Part shown: piece by piece, positions 1-5,621 of the stretch | Layout: the number at the start of each line of letters is the position of its first letter | Numbering within the stretch: position 1 is the first letter of the stretch | NCBI GenBank assembly: GCA_016196515.1 | Contig: JACPXN010000070.1 | Span: 1-7,744 of the forward strand | Direction of reading: 5' to 3' | Length of the DNA: 7,744 nt | From: Candidatus Omnitrophota bacterium | GTDB taxonomy: Bacteria > Omnitrophota > Gorgyraeia > Zapsychrales > Fredricksoniimonadaceae | Made by a program: the position numbers and the translations under genes | Notes under the pieces: generated by a model | Databases searched by the model: none | The model's input: only the letters and a program-made list of their open reading frames with translations | Told to the model about the DNA's origin: nothing

Positions 1-501
1 GTGGCCGAATTTTTTGGGCAGATCGCAGTGTCCGATGATATGAAAGAAGCCGGTTTTGGCGCTTTGGCGCAAAAGGGCGTAGTAATCGCGGTAGATTTGG
101 TTGATGTCCTTTGTTTTCCATTCCTCGATGGTGTCCGGATTGTCCACGGCCCAGCCGTTGATAAAATGCACAGACCCGATGATGTAATCGTAGGGATAGC
201 CGTCGATGATGGCCTTGGTCTTGGCTTCAAAACCGGGAATGAAATCCGCTTCCAGCGCCGTCTTGATGGTGATCTGGCCCGCGTATTTAGCGCGTACGGC
301 CTCGATCATGCGATGGTAGAGGGGCAGTTCGTCGAGATCCATGGTGATGCCCGGCATGCGCTGGTGCACCATGGGCGCGTGGTCGGAGAAACCCATTTCC
401 TTGAGGCCCGCCTTGAGCCCAAAGCCCACGTATTCTTCGGGGCTGCCGGCAGCATGCCCGCACAGCGGGGTGTGCATGTGATAATCGGCCCGGGGTAACA
501 T
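1..501 (-). CDS. hisJ: PHP-family histidinol-phosphatase-like phosphoesterase, 3'-truncated by window edge
   Basis: Reads leftwards from an ATG at 501-499 and stays open to base 1, giving 167 N-terminal residues. PHP-type histidinol phosphatases are usually about 260-270 aa, so roughly the last 100 are outside the window. Seen: the metal-binding signature HMHTPLCGHA at residues 8-17, GFSDHAP at 38-44, a Glu in ALEADFIPG (82-90), GSVHF at 109-113 and GHCDL at 157-161. These are the ordered metal ligands of the HisJ/HisK family, which hydrolyses histidinol phosphate in histidine synthesis in the cytoplasm. The ATG was chosen because the His motif follows at once and a TATAAT box sits 8 nt upstream; there is no ribosome-binding site. 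It is divergent from folE. Other PHP phosphoesterases share these motifs, so the exact substrate is inferred, and no other his gene is visible. Confidence 0.82.
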   Translation of the reverse strand, partial: MLPRADYHMHTPLCGHAAGSPEEYVGFGLKAGLKEMGFSDHAPMVHQRMPGITMDLDELPLYHRMIEAVRAKYAGQITIKTALEADFIPGFEAKTKAIIDGYPYDYIIGSVHFINGWAVDNPDTIEEWKTKDINQIYRDYYALLRQSAKTGFFHIIGHCDLPKKFGH

Positions 502-509
502 AAGCGTTG

Positions 510-537
510 ATTATAGCAGAGCTTTGTCAATTTACAA
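510..537 (-). promoter_or_regulatory. Promoter of the hisJ-like gene, probably leaderless
   Basis: Read on the - strand: -35 TTGTAA (537-532), a 16-bp spacer, and a perfect -10 TATAAT (515-510). Only 8 nt (CAACGCTT) lie between the -10 and the ATG at 501, so transcription should begin within about 0-2 nt of the start codon. No purine-rich ribosome-binding site could fit in that space. The -35 lies 3 bp from the opposing -35 of folE. Confidence 0.6.
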
Positions 538-540
538 TGG

Positions 541-569
541 TAGACAGCGCCCGGCCGGTGTGTTATGAT
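541..569 (+). promoter_or_regulatory. Promoter of folE operon, probably leaderless
   Basis: -35 TAGACA (541-546, five of six consensus bases), a 17-bp spacer, and -10 TATGAT (564-569, five of six). Eight nt (TGCCCCTT) separate the -10 from the folE ATG at 578, so the 5' leader is about 0-2 nt. The spacer contains a perfect CCGGCCGG palindrome (551-558), which could be an operator; that is speculation. The geometry mirrors the hisJ-like promoter on the other strand, and both polymerases could not occupy the 76-bp gap together. Confidence 0.6.
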
Positions 570-577
570 TGCCCCTT

Positions 578-1117
578 ATGGATGAATTTTTCCGCAAAAT
601 GATCGAAGGCATCGGGGAAAACCCCAAGCGCGAAGGCCTGCTCAAGACGCCTCACCGCGCGGCGCGGGCCTTTGAATTCATGACCCAGGGGTACAAGACC
701 GACATCAAGGAGATCGTCAATAACGCGATCTTCGCGTCCGATAATGACGAAATGGTCATCGTCAAGGACATTGAAATGTATTCCCTGTGCGAGCACCATA
801 TGCTGCCGTTTTTCGGCCTGGCCCATGTCGGTTATATCCCCAACGGCAAGATCATCGGTCTTTCCAAAATAGCCCGCATCGTGGACATGTATGCCCGCCG
901 CCTGCAGGTGCAGGAAGATCTCACCAAAGAGATCGCGCAAACCCTGATGCGCGTCACCGGCGCTTCGGGCGTCGGGGTGGTCATTGAAGCCAAACATTTG
1001 TGCATGATGATGCGCGGGGTTGAAAAACAGAACTGCTCCATGAAAACATCCTGCATGCTGGGCGCGTTCCGTAAAGACGCTTCCACCCGCACGGAATTCT
1101 TAAGTTTGATCAAATGA
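578..1117 (+). CDS. folE: GTP cyclohydrolase I (type IA, zinc)
   Basis: Converts GTP to 7,8-dihydroneopterin triphosphate, the entry step to folates and other pterins, as a cytoplasmic homodecamer. The 179-aa product has the family motifs: NPKREGLLKTPHRAAR near the N terminus (residues 15-30), the zinc motif CEHHMLPFFG (71-80), IIGLSKIAR (92-100), RRLQVQE(D)LT (107-116), and a second Cys in the KHLCMMMRG block (139-147). Cys71, His74 and Cys142 match the three zinc ligands of E. coli FolE (C110, H113, C181), and His73 matches the catalytic His112. So this is the zinc-dependent IA type, not FolE2. The ATG at 578 is preferred over TTG at 569 because that TTG begins inside the -10 box. The length is somewhat short because the N-terminal extension of E. 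coli FolE is absent. Its stop overlaps the next ATG (ATGA), so the two genes are probably translationally coupled. Confidence 0.96.
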   Translation: MDEFFRKMIEGIGENPKREGLLKTPHRAARAFEFMTQGYKTDIKEIVNNAIFASDNDEMVIVKDIEMYSLCEHHMLPFFGLAHVGYIPNGKIIGLSKIARIVDMYARRLQVQEDLTKEIAQTLMRVTGASGVGVVIEAKHLCMMMRGVEKQNCSMKTSCMLGAFRKDASTRTEFLSLIK

Positions 1118-1827
1118 CCTTCAAAGGCACAGCTCTGGTGACCGGCGCGGCCAAACGTTTGGGCGCGGCCGTTGCTTTGCATTTGGCAAAGCAGGGGCAT
1201 CACATCGCTTTGCATTATAACCGTTCTAAAGCCCAGGCCATGAAAACGGCACAGGCCATTTATAAAACAGGCGTACGCTGTGAATTGTTCGCGTGTGACT
1301 TGTCCGATGAAAAAGCCGTGTCAGGCCTTGTCGGCCAGGTCCATCAATCCATGCCGAACTTGAATCTCCTGGTCAACAGCGCTTCCATGTTCATCCCCGG
1401 CCGTTTCGGCCAGGACATGGGTTTATTTAAAACACACTGGGACATCAATTTTAAAGCGCCGTATGTCCTGTCCTGCTCTTTTGCCCGGCTGGTCAAAAAG
1501 GGACACATCATCAATTTTATTGATACCAACGTTGCCAAGAACGTCACCCGTTATGAGGATTACCTTTTGACCAAAAAGACCTTGTATGCGTTCACCAAAA
1601 TGGCCGCGGCCGCGTGGGGGCCGCATGTCCGCGTCAACGGCATTTCCCCGGGCATGATCCTTTCGCCGGTCAATCATCCGGACGACCGTGTGCGGCGCGC
1701 GAAAAAGATCCCGCTGCAAAGGGTTGGGCATCCTAAATACATTGTGCAGACCCTGCAGTTCCTGCTGGACAACGATTATCTGACCGGCCAGATCATCGCC
1801 AATGACGGGGGAGAAGGGCTGATCTGA
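1114..1827 (+). CDS. folM: SDR-family pteridine reductase, FolM/PTR1-like (dihydromonapterin reductase)
   Basis: A 237-aa short-chain dehydrogenase. The cofactor motif TGAAKRLG (10-17) is typical of pteridine reductases, with Arg favouring NADPH. The catalytic set is Asp137, Tyr150 and Lys154: Asp replaces the usual SDR Ser and lies 13 residues before the Tyr, the same spacing as I recall in Leishmania PTR1 (D181/Y194/K198) and E. coli FolM. NSAS (88-91) stands in the NNAG position, as in FolM (NAS). The C terminus (YLTGQIIANDGG, 222-233) is SDR-typical. FolM reduces dihydromonapterin, and weakly dihydrofolate, with NADPH. Position 2 of a fol operon, overlapping folE by 4 nt and ending 2 nt before the folX-like gene, supports a pterin substrate. 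It could instead serve as a dihydrofolate reductase substitute. No Shine-Dalgarno is visible, so translation probably depends on coupling to folE. Confidence 0.78.
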   Translation: MTFKGTALVTGAAKRLGAAVALHLAKQGHHIALHYNRSKAQAMKTAQAIYKTGVRCELFACDLSDEKAVSGLVGQVHQSMPNLNLLVNSASMFIPGRFGQDMGLFKTHWDINFKAPYVLSCSFARLVKKGHIINFIDTNVAKNVTRYEDYLLTKKTLYAFTKMAAAAWGPHVRVNGISPGMILSPVNHPDDRVRRAKKIPLQRVGHPKYIVQTLQFLLDNDYLTGQIIANDGGEGLI

Positions 1828-1829
1828 TC

Positions 1830-2189
1830 ATGGCCTTCATACGCATCAACGATCTTCGCCTGCGCGTCCTCATCGGCACCCACCCCTGGGAACGCAGGAA
1901 CAAACAGGACCTCATCCTGAATTTGGCCATCTGCTACGATGCCTCCAAAGCGTCCAGGTCAGACCGGCTTAAGGATGCGCTGGATTACGAAGCCCTGGCC
2001 GATAGGGTGACCCGTGCGGCCCAACGTTCCCGGTACTATCTATTAGAGAAGTTGGCGGCCAGGGTGCTGGACGTAGTGTTTGCGGCCGGTCCCGGGGTCA
2101 GCGGCGCCTGGATACGTCTGGACAAGCCCCATGCCATCGGCGAGGCCCGTTCGGTGTCGTTCGAGCTTGCGCGTGCCTTGAAAAAATAA
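1830..2189 (+). CDS. folX: Dihydroneopterin triphosphate 2'-epimerase / dihydroneopterin aldolase family (FolX-like)
   Basis: A 119-aa tunnelling-fold protein of the FolB/FolX family, full length for the family. It opens with FIRINDLRLRVLIG (3-16), then Glu21, KQDLILNL (25-32), DALDY (49-53), LLEKLA (71-76), VLD (79-81) and the DKPHAI block (98-103) with the conserved Lys99. The segments LRLR..IG, QD, N..I.Y.A.KA..S, DAL.Y, LLEKL and VLD resemble E. coli FolX as I remember it more than E. coli FolB, whose equivalent motifs differ. FolX epimerises dihydroneopterin triphosphate to dihydromonapterin triphosphate; FolB cleaves dihydroneopterin for folate. The FolM-like neighbour favours FolX, but homology alone does not settle it, and these enzymes can have both activities. 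Start: ATG 2 nt after the preceding stop, with a GGAG/AAGG-rich stretch (about 1806-1818) inside the end of the upstream gene as a possible ribosome-binding site. Confidence 0.72.
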   Translation: MAFIRINDLRLRVLIGTHPWERRNKQDLILNLAICYDASKASRSDRLKDALDYEALADRVTRAAQRSRYYLLEKLAARVLDVVFAAGPGVSGAWIRLDKPHAIGEARSVSFELARALKK

Positions 2190-2196
2190 ATTTTCC

Positions 2197-2224
2197 TTGC
2201 ACCCGACACAGGCATTGGTAATAT
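2197..2224 (+). promoter_or_regulatory. Possible leaderless promoter of fabG
   Basis: In the 41-nt folX-fabG gap, TTGCAC (2197-2202), a 16-bp spacer and TAATAT (2219-2224) resemble -35 and -10 boxes. Six nt remain before the fabG ATG, so the start site would fall on the A of ATG. Both hexamers are imperfect (three and four of six). No Shine-Dalgarno precedes fabG, which fits a leaderless message but does not prove it. Confidence 0.35.
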
Positions 2225-2230
2225 AGCCCT

Positions 2231-2968
2231 ATGTTCAAAGATCAGGTGGTTTTAGTGACCGGATCCACCCGAGGCATCGGCAAAGAGATCGCCAAGGCCT
2301 TTGCCGGTCAGGGGGCGGCCGTCCTTGTGATCGGCCGTAACGCCCAACAGGCAGGCCAGGCGGCCGTTGAAATCATTGCAAACGGCGGTTTGGCAGACGG
2401 TTATGCCTGCGACGTAACGGATGCCGACAGCGTCCAAGAAACGGTCAATAAAATTCTTGACAAACATAAGCGCATTGATATATTAGTCAACAACGCCGGC
2501 ATCACGCGTGACAATCTGCTCTTGAGGATCGACGAGTCCGATTGGGACGAGGTCATCAGGGTCAATCTCAAGGGCGTTTTTAATGTCACCAAGGTGGTTG
2601 CCAGGGCGATGCTCAAAGCCAAAAAGGGCAAGATCATCAGCATCGCTTCGGTCATTGGAATGACGGGCAACGCAGGACAGGCCAATTACGCGGCGAGCAA
2701 GGCCGGCATCATCGGTTTTTCCAAGTCCGTCGCCAAAGAATTGGCTTCCCGGGGCATCACGGTCAACGTCGTGGCGCCCGGGTACATCCTCACCGACATG
2801 ACCGCCCGGCTTTCCCAGGAAGTCCAGGATGGCATCATGAAGGACATCCCCTTGCAGCATTTTGGCAGTCCCCGCGATGTGGCCGGCGTATGCATGTTTT
2901 TGGCCTCACCGGCGGCGGATTATATCACCGGCCAGACCATCGTCGTTGACGGCGGTTTGACGCTTTAA
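2231..2968 (+). CDS. fabG: 3-oxoacyl-[ACP] reductase
   Basis: NADPH-dependent reduction of beta-ketoacyl-ACP to beta-hydroxyacyl-ACP, the first reductive step of each fatty-acid elongation round; a cytoplasmic tetrameric SDR. The 245-aa product is the normal FabG length. Seen: TGSTRGIG (10-17) nucleotide-binding loop with the Arg linked to NADPH preference, CDVTD (60-64), NNAG (87-90), and a complete catalytic tetrad Asn112, Ser140, Tyr153, Lys157. NVVAPG (179-184), and YITGQ (231-235) followed by VVDGG (238-242), complete the classic pattern. Placement directly before acpP and fabF confirms FabG rather than another SDR. The start has no ribosome-binding site; see the possible leaderless promoter. 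It is only distantly similar to the FolM-like SDR two genes upstream: the family is shared but the motifs and lengths differ, so recent duplication is unlikely. Confidence 0.95.
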   Translation: MFKDQVVLVTGSTRGIGKEIAKAFAGQGAAVLVIGRNAQQAGQAAVEIIANGGLADGYACDVTDADSVQETVNKILDKHKRIDILVNNAGITRDNLLLRIDESDWDEVIRVNLKGVFNVTKVVARAMLKAKKGKIISIASVIGMTGNAGQANYAASKAGIIGFSKSVAKELASRGITVNVVAPGYILTDMTARLSQEVQDGIMKDIPLQHFGSPRDVAGVCMFLASPAADYITGQTIVVDGGLTL

Positions 2969-2989
2969 GAGGAACTTAAGCAGAAAACC

Positions 2990-2996
2990 AAGGAGG
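2990..2996 (+). promoter_or_regulatory. Strong Shine-Dalgarno of acpP
   Basis: AAGGAGG, extending to AAGGAGGT, lies 7 nt before the acpP ATG. It is the only near-perfect anti-16S match upstream of any gene in the window. It suggests high translation of acpP, as expected for an abundant carrier protein, and shows that SD initiation works in this organism. Confidence 0.9.
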
Positions 2997-3003
2997 TTTC
3001 TCA

Positions 3004-3240
3004 ATGGCAGCACAAGACAAGATCAAATCGATCATTGCCGAACAATTGGGTGTCAAACCGGAAGAGGTCACGGCCGGCGCGTCGTTCGTGGACGACCTCG
3101 GGGCGGATTCTCTGGACACCGTCGAACTGATTATGGCCCTGGAAGAGGAATTCAACATTGAGATCCCCGATGAGGACGCTGAAAAGATGAAGACGGTGGG
3201 GGACGCGATCAAATACATTGAAGAAAAAGCCAGCGTTTAA
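3004..3240 (+). CDS. acpP: Acyl carrier protein
   Basis: Carries growing acyl chains on a 4'-phosphopantetheine arm for the fatty-acid synthase enzymes. It is a 78-aa acidic protein of the usual length. The attachment motif GADSLD has the modified Ser at residue 36. It is followed by the acidic helix II (DTVELIMALEEEFNIEIPDED) that docks partner enzymes, and ends with the typical KMKTVGDAIKYIEEK. The ATG is set by the AAGGAGG site 7 nt upstream. It lies 35 nt after fabG and 76 nt before fabF, in the standard fabG-acpP-fabF order. Confidence 0.97.
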   Translation: MAAQDKIKSIIAEQLGVKPEEVTAGASFVDDLGADSLDTVELIMALEEEFNIEIPDEDAEKMKTVGDAIKYIEEKASV

Positions 3241-3270
3241 GTTTCGGTCCAGGCGTTCTTTGTTTTACCC

Positions 3271-3313
3271 TTGCCCCGGCTTTGAGGTCGGGGCAAAATT
3301 TTAATGAGCCCCG
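3271..3313 (+). promoter_or_regulatory. Alternating GC hairpins in the acpP-fabF gap
   Basis: Three complementary blocks are visible. TTGCCCCG (3271-3278) pairs perfectly with CGGGGCAA (3289-3296), and the stem can extend inwards by a G·U, a C-G and a U·G pair to a TTGA loop. The middle block can instead pair, as CGGGGC (3289-3294), with GCCCCG (3308-3313), which ends 3 nt before the fabF ATG. The two hairpins exclude each other. The first is followed by AAAATTTT, too poor a U-run for a confident terminator. It could be an attenuator, a stability element setting the acpP:fabF ratio, or a translational switch at fabF. A TTTAAT (3300-3305) resembles a -10 box but has no good -35. Confidence 0.45.
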
Positions 3314-3316
3314 CAG

Positions 3317-4561
3317 ATGCATAAAAAACGCGTGGTCGTCACCGGCATGGGGGTGCTTGCCCCGGTCGGCAGCGGCACAGAAAAGTTCTGGAAGGCATTG
3401 GTCGCCGGCAAAAGCGGCATACGCCCCATCACGCATTTCGACGCGTCCGCGTTCGATTCGCGCATCAACGGCGATGTCATCGACTATGACCCTTTGCAGC
3501 ATTTTTCCACCAAGGATGCCCGTAATCTGTCGCGGTTCATCCAGTTCGGCGTGGTCGCGGCCAACGAGGCCATGGCGCATTCCAAACTGGAAATAAAGAA
3601 CATGGACCCTTACCGCGTCGGGATCATCGTGGGTTCGGGCATCGGCAGCATGGCTTCGGCCGAGGAGGAACACGATAAATTTTTAGCCAAAGGCCCCAGC
3701 CGCATCACACCGTTCTTTATTCCCAAGATGATCATCAACGAGGCCGCGGGCCAGATCTCCATCAATTTGGGCGCCAGAGGCCATTGTTCAGCAGTGGCCA
3801 CCGCCTGCTCAACAGGCAATAATTGCATCGGAGACGCTTTCCGCATGATCCAGCACGGGGAGGCCGACGCCATGATCACCGGCGGCACTGAAAGCGCCAC
3901 GTCTGTTCTGGGCCTCGGCGGTTTTTGCGCTCTGAAAGCATTGTCCAAACACAATGACGAGCCCCAGAAAGCGAGCCGGCCTTTTGACTTGAACCGCGAC
4001 GGTTTTGTCATGGCCGAGGGGGCGGGGATCGTTATTCTGGAAGAATGGGGATTCGCCAAAAAACGGGGGGTTTGCATTTTGGCCGAGGTGGCCGGTTACG
4101 GCTCCACCGCCGACGCGTATCACATCACCGCGCCGCATGAAGAGGGGGAGGGGGCGGTGAAGTCCATGGAATTTGCCATCAAGGACGCGGGATTGACCGT
4201 CAAGGACATTTCTTACATCAATGCCCACGGCACGTCGACGAAACTCAATGACCAGATCGAGACCCTGGCGATCAAGAAGGTCTTTAAGGACAGGGCCAAA
4301 AAAGTGCCGATCTCTTCGACCAAGTCCATGACCGGCCATTTGCTGGGCGCTGCCGGCGCCATTGAATTCATCGCCTGCGTCATGGCCATCCGCGACAATG
4401 TCGTGCCGCCCACCATCAACTATGAAACGCCGGATCCTGATTGTGATCTGGATTATGTGCCGAATGTATGCCGCAAGGTTGATGTCAAGGTGGCCATGTC
4501 CAACTCGCTCGGGTTTGGCGGCCATAATACCACCCTCGTCGTAAAACGGTTCAAAGAATAA
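3317..4561 (+). CDS. fabF: 3-oxoacyl-[ACP] synthase II (beta-ketoacyl-ACP synthase, KAS II)
   Basis: Condenses malonyl-ACP with acyl-ACP to extend fatty acids, with influence on chain length and unsaturation. The 414-aa product is the normal FabF length and a complete thiolase-fold ketosynthase: start RVVVTGMGVLAPVG (5-18), nucleophile Cys164 in TACSTG (163-167), His304 in NAHGTST (302-308), Lys336 and His341 in KSMTGHLLGAAG (336-347), and GFGGHN (399-404). The Cys-His-His triad marks an elongating KAS I/II, not FabH. STGNN after the Cys differs slightly from the more common ATGTH. The start is the first in-frame ATG before the conserved strand; no Shine-Dalgarno is present and the upstream gap forms hairpins. 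The stop lies 1 nt before the leuB-like ATG. Confidence 0.95.
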   Translation: MHKKRVVVTGMGVLAPVGSGTEKFWKALVAGKSGIRPITHFDASAFDSRINGDVIDYDPLQHFSTKDARNLSRFIQFGVVAANEAMAHSKLEIKNMDPYRVGIIVGSGIGSMASAEEEHDKFLAKGPSRITPFFIPKMIINEAAGQISINLGARGHCSAVATACSTGNNCIGDAFRMIQHGEADAMITGGTESATSVLGLGGFCALKALSKHNDEPQKASRPFDLNRDGFVMAEGAGIVILEEWGFAKKRGVCILAEVAGYGSTADAYHITAPHEEGEGAVKSMEFAIKDAGLTVKDISYINAHGTSTKLNDQIETLAIKKVFKDRAKKVPISSTKSMTGHLLGAAGAIEFIACVMAIRDNVVPPTINYETPDPDCDLDYVPNVCRKVDVKVAMSNSLGFGGHNTTLVVKRFKE

Positions 4562-4562
4562 T

Positions 4563-5621
4563 ATGAAAACATATCGAATAGCCGTTATCCCGGGCGACGG
4601 GACCGGGCCGGAGGTCATCCGCGAGGGCTTGAAAGTCCTGGATGCCGCCGGCCAAAAATACGGGTTTACGACCGACAAGACGTTTTTCGATTTCGGCGGC
4701 GCGCGTTATTTGAAGACGGGCAAGGTCCTGGAAGACCGGGACATCCTAGCGATCCAAAAATTCCAGGCGATCTATCTGGGCGCCATCGGCCATCCGGACG
4801 TTTCGCCTGGCATTCTGGAGACCGGCATCCTGTTGAAACTGCGTTTTGCGCTGGACCAGTACATCAATTTGCGTCCGGTCAAATTGTACAGCAAGGATTT
4901 CTGCCCCCTGAAGGGCAAAACACCGGCGGACATCGATTTTGTGGTGGTCCGCGAGAATTCCGAAGGCCTGTACAAGGGCATGGGCGAGTTCCGGAATAAA
5001 GGCGCCCAGGACGAGGTCGCCATCCAGATCTCTTACAACACGCGCAAAGGCGTTGAGCGCTGTGTGCGTTATGCGTTTGAATACACGCGCCGGCGCAACA
5101 AGGCCAAAAAATTGACCCTGTGCGGCAAGACCAACGTGTTGACCTATGCCTGGGACCTGTGGCAGCGCACCTTTAACGAGGTCGCCAAAGAATATCCCGA
5201 CGTGAAGACCGATTACGCGCATGTGGATGCCGCGGCCATGTGGTTCGTGAAAAATCCGGAATGGTTCGACGTGATCGTCACGGACAATATGTTCGGCGAC
5301 ATCATCACCGATCTGGGCGCCATGGTCCAGGGCGGCATGGGCATCGCGGCCGGCGGCAATATCAACCCGCGGGGCGTTTCCATGTTCGAGCCCATCGGCG
5401 GCTCTGCGCCGAAATACACGGGCAAAAACGTCATCAACCCTCTGGCGGCGATCTGTGCGGCAAGCATGATGCTGGAAAATTTGGGAGAGGCCGAGGCGGC
5501 CCAAGCCATCGAAGACGCGGTCATCAAACTTGTGACAACGAAGGTCAAGTCTTTGGCGGCAGGCCAAATGGGGTATTCGACGAGCGAGATCGGGGACATG
5601 GCCGCGGGAGCATTCCGATGA
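4563..5621 (+). CDS. leuB: 3-isopropylmalate dehydrogenase-like decarboxylating dehydrogenase, NADP-type signature
   Basis: Beta-decarboxylating dehydrogenase family, 352 aa, normal for LeuB. Seen: IPGDGTGPEV (9-18); substrate segment ETGILLKLR (86-94) with Arg94, and INLRP with Arg104; Arg130-Glu131-Asn132 and Tyr137 (ENSEGLYKG); Lys189; Asp222; DNMFGDIITD with Asp246 and Asp250; and the adenosine loop EPIGGSAPKYTG (276-287). The Glu/Leu-rich substrate loop fits isopropylmalate (leucine synthesis: 3-isopropylmalate to 2-oxoisocaproate) better than isocitrate, whose enzymes have a Ser there. In the cofactor loop Lys284-Tyr285 replaces the usual Asp-Ile of NAD enzymes and resembles the Lys-Tyr of NADP isocitrate dehydrogenase; Gly replaces the usual His before GSAP. 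NADP use is therefore predicted. No leuA, leuC or leuD is in view, so tartrate- or homoisocitrate-type substrates remain possible. It is probably coupled to fabF (1-nt gap) and overlaps asd by 4 nt. Confidence 0.8.
   Translation: MKTYRIAVIPGDGTGPEVIREGLKVLDAAGQKYGFTTDKTFFDFGGARYLKTGKVLEDRDILAIQKFQAIYLGAIGHPDVSPGILETGILLKLRFALDQYINLRPVKLYSKDFCPLKGKTPADIDFVVVRENSEGLYKGMGEFRNKGAQDEVAIQISYNTRKGVERCVRYAFEYTRRRNKAKKLTLCGKTNVLTYAWDLWQRTFNEVAKEYPDVKTDYAHVDAAAMWFVKNPEWFDVIVTDNMFGDIITDLGAMVQGGMGIAAGGNINPRGVSMFEPIGGSAPKYTGKNVINPLAAICAASMMLENLGEAEAAQAIEDAVIKLVTTKVKSLAAGQMGYSTSEIGDMAAGAFR

Noticed and set aside
1..498. Open + strand frame of 165 codons at the left edge
   Set aside because: It is antisense to the hisJ-like gene, whose ordered PHP metal motifs are clear; the + frame has no recognisable motif.
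525..530. Perfect TTGACA on the - strand near the TATAAT of the hisJ-like gene
   Set aside because: The spacing to TATAAT is only 9 bp, too short for a sigma-70 pair; TTGTAA at 16 bp was used instead. TTGACA may be chance.
569..577. TTG start adding three residues to folE
   Set aside because: The TTG begins in the last base of the predicted -10 box and has no ribosome-binding site; ATG at 578 fits the promoter and the family.
3304..3324. Six-codon ORF (MSPADA) overlapping the fabF start
   Set aside because: No ribosome-binding site, very short, and it falls in the hairpin region; no support beyond an ATG and a stop.
3809..4678. Long - strand frame opposite fabF and leuB
   Set aside because: Antisense to two unambiguous genes; long antisense frames are common in GC-rich coding sequence, and its composition (Arg/Gly/His/Asp rich) is typical of such a shadow.
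4746..5567. Long - strand frame opposite leuB
   Set aside because: Antisense to a complete leuB-like gene, with no family motif and no start signal.
5240..5617. N-terminal extension of asd by 126 codons
   Set aside because: This part is an out-of-frame reading of leuB, rich in Arg/Gly/His; the dehydrogenase fold begins at the ATG at 5618.
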